Below are positions 42,971 through 53,361 of a stretch of DNA of 59,443 bases, in pieces. Origin of the DNA: CAVPCY01 sp963702525 (GTDB lineage Bacteria; Actinomycetota; Coriobacteriia; Anaerosomatales; PHET01); contig CAVPCY010000008.1 in assembly GCA_963702525.1 (NCBI GenBank), forward strand, positions 1 through 59,443, given 5' to 3'. The translations under genes and the position numbers were made by a program. Under the pieces are notes generated by a model, which saw only the letters and a program-made list of their open reading frames with translations, made no database searches and was not told the origin of the DNA. The first letter of the stretch is position 1. Every line of letters starts with the position of its first letter.

Positions 42971-43018
42971 GTGATAGAGACGTCGGACAATGCTCACAAA
43001 GTCCGACATATCTATCAC
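42971..43018. repeat. 18-bp imperfect inverted repeat in the tRNA-Leu flank
   Basis: The arm 42971-42988 (GTGATAGAGACGTCGGAC) matches the reverse complement of 43001-43018 at 15 of 18 positions, with a 12-base centre. It lies in the 350-base gene-free stretch between the tRNA and the cyclase gene. The remainder of that stretch (42880-42970) shows only a fragment resembling a T arm (GGTTCGATTCC) and no gene. The repeat could be an operator, a transcript hairpin or a recombination core. Confidence 0.55.
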
Positions 43019-43081
43019 AACTCTCGCCGCGGACACCATGAATGACCTGCGGCTTCTCCCAGATGGGGGAGCCGCCTTTTG
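43018..43081 (+). repeat. Decayed copy of tRNA-Leu 3' end plus terminator (copy B)
   Basis: CAACTCTCGCCGCGGACACC is nearly identical to the tRNA 3' end at 42809-42828, and TGACCTGCGG and a GCGGCTTCTCCC/GGGGGAGCCGC hairpin with CTTTTG follow as they do behind the intact tRNA. The rest of the tRNA is missing. It reads as a direct repeat left by integration or by duplication at the tRNA gene. The hairpin itself is still a good terminator. Confidence 0.7.
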
Positions 43082-43180
43082 TCTCGCAAAGCCGCGTCAT
43101 TGCCGGCATGGCGGGAATAGACCCTCTAAGCCCCGAGATCGTTCCGGAGCCGCGTTGTTTCGAGCCTGGGAGGCGGCCCG

Positions 43181-46100
43181 GTGACTGAGCGGAAGTGGGT
43201 AACGGCGGTCTTTGCGGACCTGTCGGCGTTCACGGCACTGTCCGAGCGCCTGGAGACCGAGGAGATACGCGACCTCCTCGGCAGGGTGTACGGGCAGGTA
43301 GCGCAGGTGGCCGCCGAGTACGAGGGCCACGTCGACAAGTTCGTCGGCGACGCGGCGATGCTGCTGTTTGGCGTGCCCCGCGCGCATGAAGACGACGCTG
43401 TCAGGGCCATTCTCGCCGCCCGCGCGATCCAAGACAGGGTAGGCGGCCTGTCGGTCTACGGTGAAGACGGGACGCGCGTGCCGCTGAGCATGCACACCGG
43501 GGTTGCGACCGGTCCCGTCATCAGCAGCGACTTGAGCGGTGACGCTGCCGAGACGGTCTTGGGAGACACGGTCAACGTCGCTTCCCGCCTGACGGAGATC
43601 GCTGGGCCGGGTGAGGTCGTCGTCTCCGAACAGACCTATGCACTGGCCTGCGGGGAGTTCGAGTTCGAGTCCTTGGGCGACCTGGACATACGGGGACGGG
43701 AGGCCTCGCTGCGCGCGTTCCGAGTTCTGGGGCCGCGTCTCGAGCCGGTGACAGTGCGCCGACTCACTGGTCTGCGGGCCGAGCTCGTTGGCAGGGACTC
43801 GGAACTCGGCTGCCTCACTGCCGCCTCGAAACGCGTCACGCGGGGTGTCGGCTCGTTCGTGAGTGTGGTCGGCGCCGCGGGCACCGGCAAGAGTCGTCTG
43901 GTCGCGGAGTTTCGCGCACGGATCGAGTCGTCCGGATGGCAATGGCGTGAGGCGCATTGTGTCGAGTACAGCGAGCACGTCCCGTACTCCGCCCTGACCG
44001 ACCTGTTCGGGCGCGCGTGGCGCATAGAGGCTTCCGATCCGCCGGAGACGGTGCACGCGAAGATAGTGGTCGGCATGCGGCGTTTGAAGGGCGGAGACGG
44101 CCACGCCGCAGCCAGGATAGGACGACTGTTCGGCATGGAGAGCCCGCTGCTCGCCGGGCTCGACCCCGAGTCATGGCGCCACAAGCTCTACGATGACACG
44201 GTCGAGTTGCTCGAATCGCTCGCTGAGCAGCGACCCACGGTCATCTTCGTCGAGGACATGCACTGGGTCGACGCGCCATCGTTCGAACTGCTGCGATACG
44301 TGCTGCACCGCGTGCAGCAGCCGGTTCTCTTCCTGAGCACCTCTCGGTCCGATGAAGTGCTACGGCCGCTGCAGGAGGCCACACCGCCGCACGTGCGCCT
44401 GGAACAGATCCGGCTCGACGATCTGACCTCGGATGAAGCGGTCGCCATGGCTTGCTCGCTTCTGCGGACGCGAGAGCTCCCCGAGGCGCTCGAACGCTTC
44501 ATCCGGCTGGAGCTGGGAGGCAATCCGTTCCATATCGAGGAGATGGTCAACACGCTCGTCGGCTCGGGCCAACTCGTCGCCCAAGGTGACACCTGGCAGC
44601 TCACCCGGCCGCTCACGGAGGCGTCTGTGCCTGTGACCGTGCGCGGCGTCGTCGCGGCACGCCTCGACATGCTGCGGCCGCAACACAAGCGCGTTGCCCA
44701 AGAGGCGTCGATCATCGGCAGGGTCTTCGAGGTCGACCTGCTCAGCCGCGTCACCGAGGAGCCCGAGATGGTGTCCAGCGGCTCTGGACGAGATGGTGCG
44801 CCTCGACCTCGTCACGGGACCCGTCGGCGGGACCGAGGACACCTACTCCTTCAAGCACATGCTGACACAGGAGGCGATAGACGAGGGGCTGCTCAGAGAG
44901 GAGCGCCAGCAGATCCACGAGCGCGTGGCAGAGGCGATGGAAGACCTGTACCGGGACCGGCTGCCCGAGTTCTACGAGGCGATCGCGATGCACTACTCGA
45001 ACGGGCTGTCCGCCGAGAAAGCCGTCGAGTACCTCGCCGAGGCGGGGGACAAGGGCCTGGACCGGTACGCGGTCGACGAGGCGTACAGCCGATACAAGGA
45101 GGCCTACGATATCGCTTCGTCGCTCGCCACCGACGTCGAGGGGGAGCGCCGACTCGTCGAGATCGTCGTGCGGTGGGCGAGGGTCTGCTACTACCTCGGC
45201 AGCTTCAGCGAGCTGCAGCGACTGCTCGAGCTCCACCATCCGCTCGTCTCGCACGCCGAGGACTGCGTGCAGGCCGCCTATGAGGTGTGGTTCGGCGAGA
45301 CGTTGTGGCATCGCCAGTTGGTGCTTCCTGCCTACGATCACCTGGTCGTCGGCCTCGAACTCGCCAAGCGCTGCAGGGACGGGCCGCTGATAGGGCTCGC
45401 ACACTCGCAGCTCGCCTACGTGCTCTCGGACAACGGACGCATAGAAGAAGCCGTGCCCCACGCCGAGGAGTGCTGTCGGATAGCGCGGGAGTTCCCCTCG
45501 GACTACTACCTGTGGGAGGAGTCGTTCAGCGCGGCGGGATACGCCCACTGGTGTGCAGGACGGCCCGCGCCCACCTTGGAAGCGGGACGCGAGCTGGTGG
45601 CCTACGGTGAGGAGCGGGGCAACGTGCGTTGCCTGGGCTTCGGTCACTGGACGCTTGCGCTGGGTCACCACATCGACGGCGACTTCGACCGCGCCGTCGA
45701 AGAGAACCGCGAGGCGTTGCGGGTGTCCACCGATCCGTGGCTGCAGCAGTTCCCCAAGCTCTTCATGGGGATCTGTACCGTCGAGAGCGGCGAGTACGAG
45801 GAAGCGCTACGGCTGTGCCGAGAGGTGATCGAGTACAGCGAGCCCCGGGGTGCGGAAACCCTGAGCATCCCGGCCGTCGGCCTCGTGGGGGCCTCATTGG
45901 CTGGTCTTGGGAATCTTGACGAGGGTGTCAGCATGCTGGAGCGATCGGAACGCGAGCTCAGAAAGGGCGGTCGCATCTGGGCCCACGTGCTCGCGCTGTA
46001 CCTGCTGGGAGCACTCTACGCCGAGGCTGCGAGCAGCACCGGGCCCGTGAAGATGGGTATGGTCCTTCGTAATCCGCGGTTCTTCGCCTTCAGGGCGCCT

Positions 46101-46337
46101 CGCATCGACACGATCGCACGCCGCTATCTGGAGGAGGCCGCCCAAGCGGCTGAGGACATAGGCGCGCTCGGAACATCGGGCGAGGCGTGGCTTGCTCTTG
46201 CAGGGCTGCATCAGGCGCGAGGACGCACGCGCGAGGCACTGGACTGCTACGATCGAGCGGCGGGGCAGTTCACGCGCTGTTCTGCTCGGCACTTCCTCGA
46301 GCTCGTCGCCGTCAGGCGGGCAGCCGTCTCAGTGTGA
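43181..46337 (+). CDS. Class III nucleotide cyclase - AAA ATPase - TPR signalling protein, frame broken once
   Basis: A large regulator of about 1,052 codons. Residues 1-180 form a class III cyclase: VTAVFADLSAFTALSE with metal Asp13, then HVDKFVGDAAMLLFG with Lys53 and metal Asp57, and ETVLGDTVNVASRLTEIAG with the Asn/Arg pair. These residues fit an active adenylate cyclase. An STAND/AAA-type ATPase follows, with VVGAAGTGKSRLVAEFRARI and FVEDMHWVDAPSFELLRYVL. The C-terminal half is helical TPR-like repeats (CRIAREFPSDYYLWEES, ALRLCREVIEYSEP). One extra base near 44787 breaks the frame at ALDEMVRLDLVTGP. GTG 43181 follows GGGAGG. Such proteins couple a ligand-sensing STAND module to cAMP production. 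The neighbouring sugar transporter may be a target or source of signal, but that is inference. Confidence 0.92.
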
Positions 46338-46442
46338 GACACAGCGTCGTGATCCTATGGGCCTATCAGTGCGATGCGGAGCTCGCTTTGTCCATGCACG
46401 CCCGTGCGTGATACGCGTGGCTCGGCGGGTCCAGCCTGGCGA

Positions 46443-47550
46443 CTAGAGCAAACGCTCTTGCGCTCCTGCGCCTGCGAAGAGATGGATGCGGTCCGCGTCC
46501 AGTCCGAGCCGGACCGGCTGGCCCGCCTGTGCGCCTTCGGCGCCGGCGAGTCGGACCGTCCATGTCGCGCATGACGTGGCCACCGAGGCGTAGGACTCGG
46601 CACCGGTGTGCTCGATGAACTCGACCTCGCCCGCAATCCCGTCAGGAGGCGTCGTGCGCGACTCCGAGTTCAGGTCCTCCGGCCTCACGCCCAAGATGAC
46701 CTCGCGACCAACTGCAGACGTCCAGCATGCCTGCTCGTTGAGCGCCCCGGCGGAAGATCCACGACCCCCCGCTCGCAGCGCAACTGCACACCGGTCGGGT
46801 CCGACCTCGAGTGTGCCCGCGAACGAGGTTCATCGGCGGAGTGCCGATGAATGAGGCCACGAATGCGTTGGCCGGAGCCTCGTAGACGCGCTTGGGTTCG
46901 TCGACCTGCTGCACGACGCCGTCGTTGAGCACGACGATGCGCGAGCCCATCGTCATCGCCTCGACCTGGTCATGGGTGACATACACGAACGTCGCTCCCA
47001 GGCTTCTGTGAAGACGGTGGATCTCCGTGCGCATCTGGACGCGCAGCTTCGCATCGAGATTCGAGAGCGGCTCGTCCATGAGGAAGACCCTCGGATTGCG
47101 CACGAGCGCACGACCGAGGGCGACACGCTGGCGCTCGCCGCCCGAGATGCTGTTGGGTTTGCGCCCGAGGAGAGACTCGATGCCCAGTGTCCGGGCCGTG
47201 CTCGTGACACGCTCCTCGATCTCGGGCTTGGCCACGCGCCGCATCTTCAGCCCGAAGGCGATGTTGTCGCGCACGGTCATGTGCGGGTAGAGCGCGAAGT
47301 CCTGGAAGATCATCGCGACGTCACGGTCCTTGGGAGGGGTGTCATTGACCACCACGTCGTCGATGTGGATCTCGCCTGCCGACACCTCCTCGAGGCCGGC
47401 GATCATGCGCAGGATCGTCGACTTGCCGCAGCCCGATGGTCCGACGAGGACCAGGAGCTCGCCATCTTGTACGTCGAGGTCGAGTCCGTCGATGACGCGG
47501 TCGCCCTTGCCATACGACTTGCCTATGTCGATCAAGCGAACCTGAGCCAC
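46443..47550 (-). CDS. Carbohydrate ABC transporter ATPase, MalK/UgpC type, frame broken once
   Basis: The energising subunit of a CUT1 sugar transporter, about 369 codons. Walker A is VLVGPSGCGKSTILRMIAGL, Q-loop MIFQDFALYPHMTVRDNIAF, signature SGGERQRVALGRALVRNPRV, Walker B FLMDEPLSNLDAKLR, and H-loop VTHDQVEAMTM. After an extra base near 46825 the C-terminal MOP/TOBE domain reads VGREVILGVRPEDLNSE and ends GLDADRIHLFAGAGAQERLL. GTG 47550 has AGGAG upstream. It is the last gene of a minus-strand operon and stands tail to tail with the cyclase gene. MalK/UgpC ATPases can serve several sugar permeases, so the substrate is open. Confidence 0.95.
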
Positions 47551-47602
47551 GCCCAGCTCCTGTCTCCGGCCGGTCGCCCGGCACGAGCCCATGCTTCCGC
47601 CG

Positions 47603-48435
47603 TCAGCGACCGATATCGCTGAAACCAAGGTCTGAAACGAGGTACTTCTGCACCAGGGCGAACAGAATGAGCACGGGGACGACCATGACGATGCCCGCTG
47701 CGGTGATCAATCCGTAGTCGGTCTGGTGTTGTCCGACCAGAGTCTGTAGTCCCACCGCCATCGTTCGGTGGCTGTCGGTCATGATCAGCGTGTTCGCGTA
47801 GAGGTACTCGCCCCAGCCGAGCACGAAGCTCAACACGAAGACCGTCGTGATCGCCGGCACGGACAAGGGCAGGACGACTCGTGTCAGGCACTGCAGCTCG
47901 CTGCACCCGTCGAGGCGGGCGGCCTCGACCATTCCGGGTGGGATCGACTCGAAGAACAGCTTCACGACCCAGATGCTGAAGGGCAGCGAGAAGGCGATGT
48001 AGATGAGAACGAGGGCGAGCCTGCTGTCGATGAGCCCAAGCTCGTAGGCCATCATGAAGAGCGGAATCACGAGGATGACCTCGGGAAACATGTACGCCAC
48101 GAAGATGGAGTTCGCGATGGACCGCTTGCCGGGGACTCGAAGCCACACGATCCCGTAGGCGGCCGCCCCGGCTGCCAGGGTGGCGATCACGGCTGTCAGA
48201 GAGGCAACGACCAGCGAGTTGGCCATGTAGGTGTTGAAGCTGTGAGCGAGAACAGGCGAACGTAGTTCTCGATGGTGGGATCCTGTGGCAGCAGGGTCGG
48301 CTCGGCCGAGATCACCTCACCCAGGGGTTTGAGCGAAGTCAGCAGTGTCAGCACGACGGGAAAGAGCAGCACCGAGGTGACCACGAGAAGCGCGACCGTG
48401 CACAGCAGGGCGGTGAGCCTACGTCGCTTCGCCAT
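47603..48435 (-). CDS. Carbohydrate ABC transporter permease, MalG type, frame broken once
   Basis: An inner-membrane permease of about 277 residues. The first helix LTALLCTVALLVVTSVLLFP is followed by the loop TIENYVRLFS. A one-base gap near 48245 precedes AHSFNTYMANSLVVASLTAV, a strongly conserved MalG segment. The coupling EAA loop reads PPGMVEAARLDGCSELQCLT, and the last helix is GIVMVVPVLILFALVQKYLV. The ATG at 48435 overlaps the end of the MalF-type gene. The three permease/ATPase genes are in the usual MalF-MalG-MalK order. Confidence 0.93.
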
Positions 48436-49334
48436 AGAGCCGCCCCCTCCTGAGCGCCCAGAGATACAGCGCGGTGAAGCAGATCAGCACGAGGAACATC
48501 ACGGTGCCGAGCGCCGATGCGTACCCGAGGTAGTGCGAGACGAAGCCCTGCTTGTAGACGTACAGGCTCAAGGTCGCCGTGCTGTCGGCGGGGCCACCCT
48601 TGGTGAGCAGGTAGACCAGATCGAACGTCGCGAAGCTCCAGATCGACTCCGAGAGCGACCAGTATGAGGATGACCGGCCTCAACGCAGGCCATGTGACGA
48701 CACGGAAGGACTGCCACGCATTCGCGCCGTCGATGGCCGCTGCCTCGTACAGATTGGCGTCGATCGATTGGAGCGCCGAGAGGAACACGATCATCACGAA
48801 GGGGTAGAACGACCAGACCAGCGGGATCAGTACCGCTACCCACGCGCTTCCCATGCCCGCCAGAAGGTTGACTGGTTCCTCGATGACGCCGGCCCTGGTC
48901 AGCGCGTAGTTGGGCCAGCCGTACATGTCGTTGTAGAGCCACCGAAACATCAGCACGATCACCATCGATGGCATGGCCCACGGCACGAAGAGCAGCGGCT
49001 TGAACAGGCTCTTGAACCAGGCTCGCGAGTTCAGAAGCAGGGCCAAGCCGAGGCCCAGCACGATCATGCAGACCACGTTGAGCGCCGTGAGCTTGAGCGA
49101 GTTGCCGAGCGAGTGCCAGAAGAGCGGGTCGGCCAGCATCTGCCGGTAGTTCTCAAGCCCCACGAACGAGTATCCCCGCAATCCGAAGATGCGATCGGTG
49201 AACCCCATCCCGATCCCGCGCAGTAGGGGATAGAACAGCACGGCCGCGATGATCACAAGGGATGGCACCAAGAACAGGGCAGCACTCCCCACATTGTGTG
49301 GGAAGCGCTGCCCGTTCTTGTGCTGTGATCGCAT
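48419..49334 (-). CDS. Carbohydrate ABC transporter permease, MalF type, frame broken once
   Basis: A permease of about 305 residues. Helix 1 is AALFLVPSLVIIAAVLFYPL, then RGIGMGFTDRIFGLRGYSFV and GLENYRQMLADPLFWHSLGN, the typical MalF/UgpA pattern. The EAA loop is DANLYEAAAIDGANAWQSFR. One extra G near 48655 shifts the frame. Removing it gives SLSESIWSFATFDLVYLLTK, then GGPADSTATLSLYVYKQGF, and an end RRGRLYGEAT at 48419. ATG 49334 has only a weak ribosome site. The gene follows the binding-protein gene by 61 bases and overlaps the MalG-type gene by 17. Confidence 0.92.
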
Positions 49335-49395
49335 CTGGTGTCGCCCTGTCGCCTGCGCCCCGCCACGCCCGATCGTAGCGAGCCGCGGCGAGCTG

Positions 49396-50722
49396 CTACT
49401 TCTTCTCGAGCTGCTCTGGGCGGTGGCGAGCGTCTTGGTGACGTCGGCCTGCAGCGTCTTGAGAGCAGCCTCCGGCTGCGGTGCCCTTGGACACGACACT
49501 GACCATCGCCTTGGTGAAGTCCGGATCGGACATGAAGCAGCCCGGGGTGATGCCGTAGTCCCAGCCCAGGTGCAGCTGTGTGGCGGACTGGTCGCGCATC
49601 GCCTTGTACCACTCGAGCTTGAGGAGCTCGGGATCGTCCGCGATCGCGACGAACGGCGAGACGTTGCCCGAGACGAGCGCCCATTCCTTGCTCTTGGAGG
49701 GCTGGCTCATGTACTCGATGAACTTCTTGGCCTCGTCCGGATGCTTCGCGTTCTTGAACATGAAGAACCCGCCCGTACCGGACCAGCTGCCTGACGTGCC
49801 ACCGGGGCCGACGGGCTGCTGCACGAAGCCGATGTTCTCGTACTCCTCGGGGAACATGCCCTCGAGCTGCGTGCCGAAGCCGCCCCACGTGATGGCCATG
49901 GCGCACTTGCCGGTGCCCACCGCGTTCGCGGGATCGGCGTGTTCCCAACTCACGGCGGCGCTCGGGACGACCTTGTCCTTGTTGACGAGCTGGTCGACGA
50001 GCTGGAGCGCCTTGAGGTTCTCCGGGCTGTCCAGGGCGACCTTGCCCTGGTCGTCGAGCATGACGCCACCGGCCTGCTTCATGAACGCGGTCAGTATCTG
50101 GCACGACTGATAGGTGTCGCCGGTGAAGAACCCGAGACCGTACTGGCCCTTCTTGGTGCAGGCCTTGGCGATCTCGATCATCTCGTCCCAGTTCTTGGGA
50201 GGTGCGTCGTAGCCGGCCTCCTTGAGCAGGTCCTTGCGGTAGAGCAGGACCATGGAGGCGTCACCGTGGGGAACGCCGTACCAGTCGTCGCCCGATTTGA
50301 AGTAGCGCATCCCGGGGGAGAAGGCACTCTCGCCGCCGAGGTTGTTGACCACGTCGGTGAGCGGCAGGAGTTCGCCTTGGGTCGCGTAGTGGACCGCAGT
50401 CAGCGGGAAGTCGTACGCGATGTCGGCCGTGTCGCCCGAGGCCACCATCTGGTCCCACTTCGTGTAGACGTTGTCCCAGGACTCCCAGGTCTGCTCGATC
50501 TTGATCCCGGGATTGGCCGCCTCGAACTCGGCGATGTTCGCCTCCCAGAACGCCTTCTCCTTCTCCTCGTCGTAGCCATACGGCGGGTAGGAGAACTTGA
50601 CGGTGACCGTCTCCTTGGGCGTCTCGGCGGTCTCCTTCGGTTTCTCGGACTGGCAGCCAACCGTGGTCAGCACAAGCGCCAATGCCAGCAGCGAGCAGCA
50701 GTGCCGAACCTGTCCATCTCAT
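49396..50722 (-). CDS. Sugar ABC transporter substrate-binding lipoprotein, frame broken near both ends
   Basis: An SBP family 1 protein of about 442 codons that delivers a sugar to the MalF/MalG-type permeases. ATG 50722 lies behind AGGAGGAGGG. With one extra base near 50690 removed the signal reads LLLLLALALVLTTVGC with lipobox TVGC. The mature chain has VKFSYPPYGYDEEKEKAFWE, then NPGIKIEQTWESWDNVYTKW and GDTADIAYDFPLTAVHYATQ, and ALVSGNVSPFVAIADDPEL. Near the C-terminus two compensating breaks (about 49483 and 49425) hide EAALKTLQADVTKTLATA and the ending EQLEKK. The ligand cannot be told from the sequence. The gene is divergent from the UroD-like gene. Confidence 0.92.
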
Positions 50723-50806
50723 CTCCGCTGTTCCCTCCTCCTTGCCACTCACCGGCTCGCCGATGAGGCAGGCGAGCTCACCCTCAGCTTCAGTAGACAC
50801 GGCAAT

Positions 50807-50849
50807 CATATCCTATGCTGATATGTTCGTACTCGAAAACACTTATACT
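50807..50849 (+). promoter_or_regulatory. Divergent control region: CATATC/GATATG palindrome and TATACT -10
   Basis: CATATC (50807-50812) and GATATG (50820-50825) form a perfect inverted repeat with a 7-base centre. TATACT (50844-50849) is a -10-like element for the UroD-like gene. The site lies 85 bases upstream of the sugar-binding-protein start on the other strand, so one regulator could control both directions. Confidence 0.4.
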
Positions 50850-50922
50850 ATGCTCGAAGAACCCGATGCAGCAGAGCGCAAGCCAAGCGCTCGAGCGATG
50901 CGCGCCAAGCAACGGAGACCCC

Positions 50923-51943
50923 ATGCGTCCGTCGGCAACCATGAGCATGTCGGAATGGGTCCGCAGCTCAGGCCGAACGCCCGCCTTCCTGTGGCTCGGT
51001 GTCGTCGGTCTGAGACTGACGCCTTGGCGGCTCTATGACACGTATGCTTCGCCGGAGCGTCAGCTCGAGCTGGCGATGCGGATCGACGAGACCCTTCCCG
51101 ACGGACTTCGTTCACGCAATCGACCACGGCTGGCTCTTCTCCGAAGTGCTCGGCGCCGAGTACGTCGAACTGCCGCAGGACTTCCCTGCCTCTGCAAGCG
51201 AGAGTCGATAGGGCGGGGAGAGGCAAGGTGTTTGCGGGTGCCGGATCCAGAGCGCGAGCCACGCATGATTGCCGACCTGCGGGCACTGAAGCTCCTGTGC
51301 GAGTGGTCCGCAAAGCCGGTGTATGTCTCCCTCGAAGGGCCGTTCACCCTGGCGAATGACCTCGGAGGCATGGGGCCGACCATGCGTTCCTTGGTCAAGG
51401 ATCCCGGGCTCGTGGATGAGCTCATGCTGTTCTCGACGAGCGTGGTCAAGCGCTATGCCGATGCGGTGGCGGCGACCGGCGTGGACCTCATCATCATCTC
51501 CGAGCCGCAGGCAGCCAACATCTCTTCCGAGGAGTTCGAGCGTTTCGTCATGCCCGCGTGTCGCTACATCTTCGACGGCATCGACTGCTGGAAGGGGATG
51601 CACATCTGTGGGCGAGTGGACCACCTGGTGGAGCAGATGCTCGCGTGTGGCGCTCGAATGCCTGAGCCTCGAGAAGGAGATGGACTTCCCGGCGCTTGCG
51701 GAGTCTCTGCCGGAGGGGACCGTGCTCCTGGGCAATCTCGAGCCGATGGACTTCCTCCACAGCACGCCGTCGCAGATACGCGCGGCGACACAGCGCCTGC
51801 TCTCCGAGATGCGGGGGCACCCGGACTTCATCATCGCGCCGGGGTGCGACCTGCCGCCCGATACGCCGGTCGACAACGTGCTGGCTTTTCTCGAGACGGT
51901 TCGCGACTGGAACGAACAGTCTGCCCGAGAGGACGGGTCCTAG
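50923..51943 (+). CDS. Uroporphyrinogen decarboxylase/MtaA-like methyltransferase, frame broken several times
   Basis: A UroD-superfamily TIM barrel of about 340 codons, the fold of MtaA/CmuA corrinoid-dependent methyltransferases. Visible blocks are RTPAFLWLGVVGLRLTPWRL, FPTDFVHAIDHGWLFSEVLG, EPRMIADLRALKLL, VYVSLEGPFTLANDLGGMG, DLIIISEPQAANISSEEFER and GMHICGRVDHLVEQM, where His-x-Cys is the zinc-binding motif of the methyltransferases. LLGNLEPMDFLHSTPSQIR and FIIAPGCDLPPDTPVDNVLA complete it, the latter with the third zinc ligand Cys. Breaks lie near 51100, 51210 and 51655. ATG 50923 follows GGAGA. ATG 50866 in the same frame is an alternative. Zinc ligands argue for methyl transfer, not heme synthesis. 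It is followed at once by the HgdB-like gene. Confidence 0.85.
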
Positions 51944-53111
51944 ATGGCGCGCAGCATCAGCGAGATCGTCGCCGAGGTCGACCATCGTCTGGACTGGGCG
52001 CAGATCGGTTCAAGGAGGCGAAGGAGGCCGGCACCAAGATAGTCGGCCTGTACTGCGGCTACATCCCCTTCGAACTCGTGCGTGCCGTCGGAGCGGTGCC
52101 GGTCTCACTGTGCGGCGACGTGGCCGACTCGATTCCCGCGGCGGAACTGGAGCTGCCCCGCAACTTCTGTCCGCTCATCAAGTCGAGCTACGGGCTGGCG
52201 ATCACCGACACATGCCCGTTCTTCCATTTCTCTGACGCGCTGATCGGCGAGACGACGTGTGACGGCAAGAAGAAGGTGTTCGAGCTGCTCGGGCGGTTGC
52301 GGCCTGTCCACGTCATGCAACTGCCCTACGACAAGAGCGCTCCGCATGCATACGAGAACTGGCGCCGCGAGATCGAGCGAGTAGCCGAGCTTTCTCCAGG
52401 ACCTCACGGGCGTCGAGCCGACCGACGAGAGGCTCTCGGCGGAGATTCGTATCGAGAACGATCTGCGCAGGATGCTCCAGCGAATAGTGCGCACCTTCGA
52501 GAGGCCGAGGCCCGCTCTGACGTGGACACAGATGCTCTCCGTGCGATCGCTGACCGACTTCGTCGTTGACCGTCAGCCGTACCTCGAGCTGCTCGAGGAG
52601 CTGGCCGTCGCGGTGGAGTGCGCTGACGCCCAGTCCGATGCCGCCGGCGAACGGCCGGCGGCTGCCGAGGCTGCTCGTCACGGGGTCGCCCATGTCGCCC
52701 GAGACGAACAAGGTCATGCGCATCGCCGAGGAAGCCGGGGCGCTGGTTGTCGCGCACGATGCATGCAGTGGCACCAAGATGTTCGAGCGGCTCGTCGACG
52801 AAGACGGTGAGCCGTTGGACGCACTCACCCGCTACACCTTGGAGATTCCGTGCGCATGCATGAGCCCCAACGATGGCCGGCTTGACCTGCTCCGCAGCAG
52901 CGTCGACACGTACGGCGTCCAGGGCGTGATCGACATGGTCTGGCAGGCGTGCCACACCTTCAACGTCGAGTCGGTGCTTGTTCAGGACGCCTGTCGAGAC
53001 GAGCTCCACCTGCCCTGCATGAAGATCGAGACCGACTACTCGGACGCAGACGAGGGTCAGCTGCGAACGCGCATCGAGGCATTCGTGGAGCAGGTGGCAG
53101 ACGCGGGCTAG
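51944..53111 (+). CDS. 2-hydroxyacyl-CoA dehydratase (HgdB/double-cubane type) family protein, frame broken several times
   Basis: A Cys-rich Fe-S protein of about 389 codons. Blocks are IVGLYCGYIPFELVRAVGAV, PVSLCGDVADSIPAAELELP, PRNFCPLIKSSYGLAITDTC, FFHFSDALIGETTCDGKKKV, LLVTGSPMSPETNKVMRIAE, IEEAGALVVAHD-like AGALVVAHDACSG, and near the end QACHTFNVESVLVQDACRDE with HLPCMKIETDYSD. These match HgdB/BcrB-type dehydratase and the double-cubane-cluster reductases. Breaks lie near 52010, 52398 and 52660. ATG 51944 comes directly after the UroD-like stop, so they are coupled. No ATP-dependent activator (HgdC/BadF type) is in the window, so the electron source is unknown. Substrate and reaction are open. 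Confidence 0.87.
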
Positions 53112-53361
53112 GTCGGGTCCCTGCCTCAAGCGGCCCTTCATAACGCAGGTAGTCCGCCTGAGGGGAGACACTGCTTGGAGTCACCGGAGACGCGGGCGCT
53201 CCTTCGACGCGACTCCGTAACGCTGAAGGAGGACCGCATCTGACGGATTGTCCAACGGAACTGGCGGTAGTACCGGTATCACAGGAGAAGAATGCCCCGC
53301 ACGCTCGTGCACGATAATGAATGGCTCGGAACGCCACGGAGGGCCCCGGAAGAGCGCCTCC
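53112..53361. other. Gene-free spacer with paired repeats
   Basis: No convincing gene in either strand. GGAGTC/GACTCC and CTCCTTC/GAAGGAG occur as short inverted pairs between about 53174 and 53250 and could fold into a transcript end after the HgdB-like gene. The following 100 bases hold the tRNA-Leu remnant. An apparent coding frame here that includes GACEFDSRLRH is only the translated T arm of that remnant. Confidence 0.4.
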
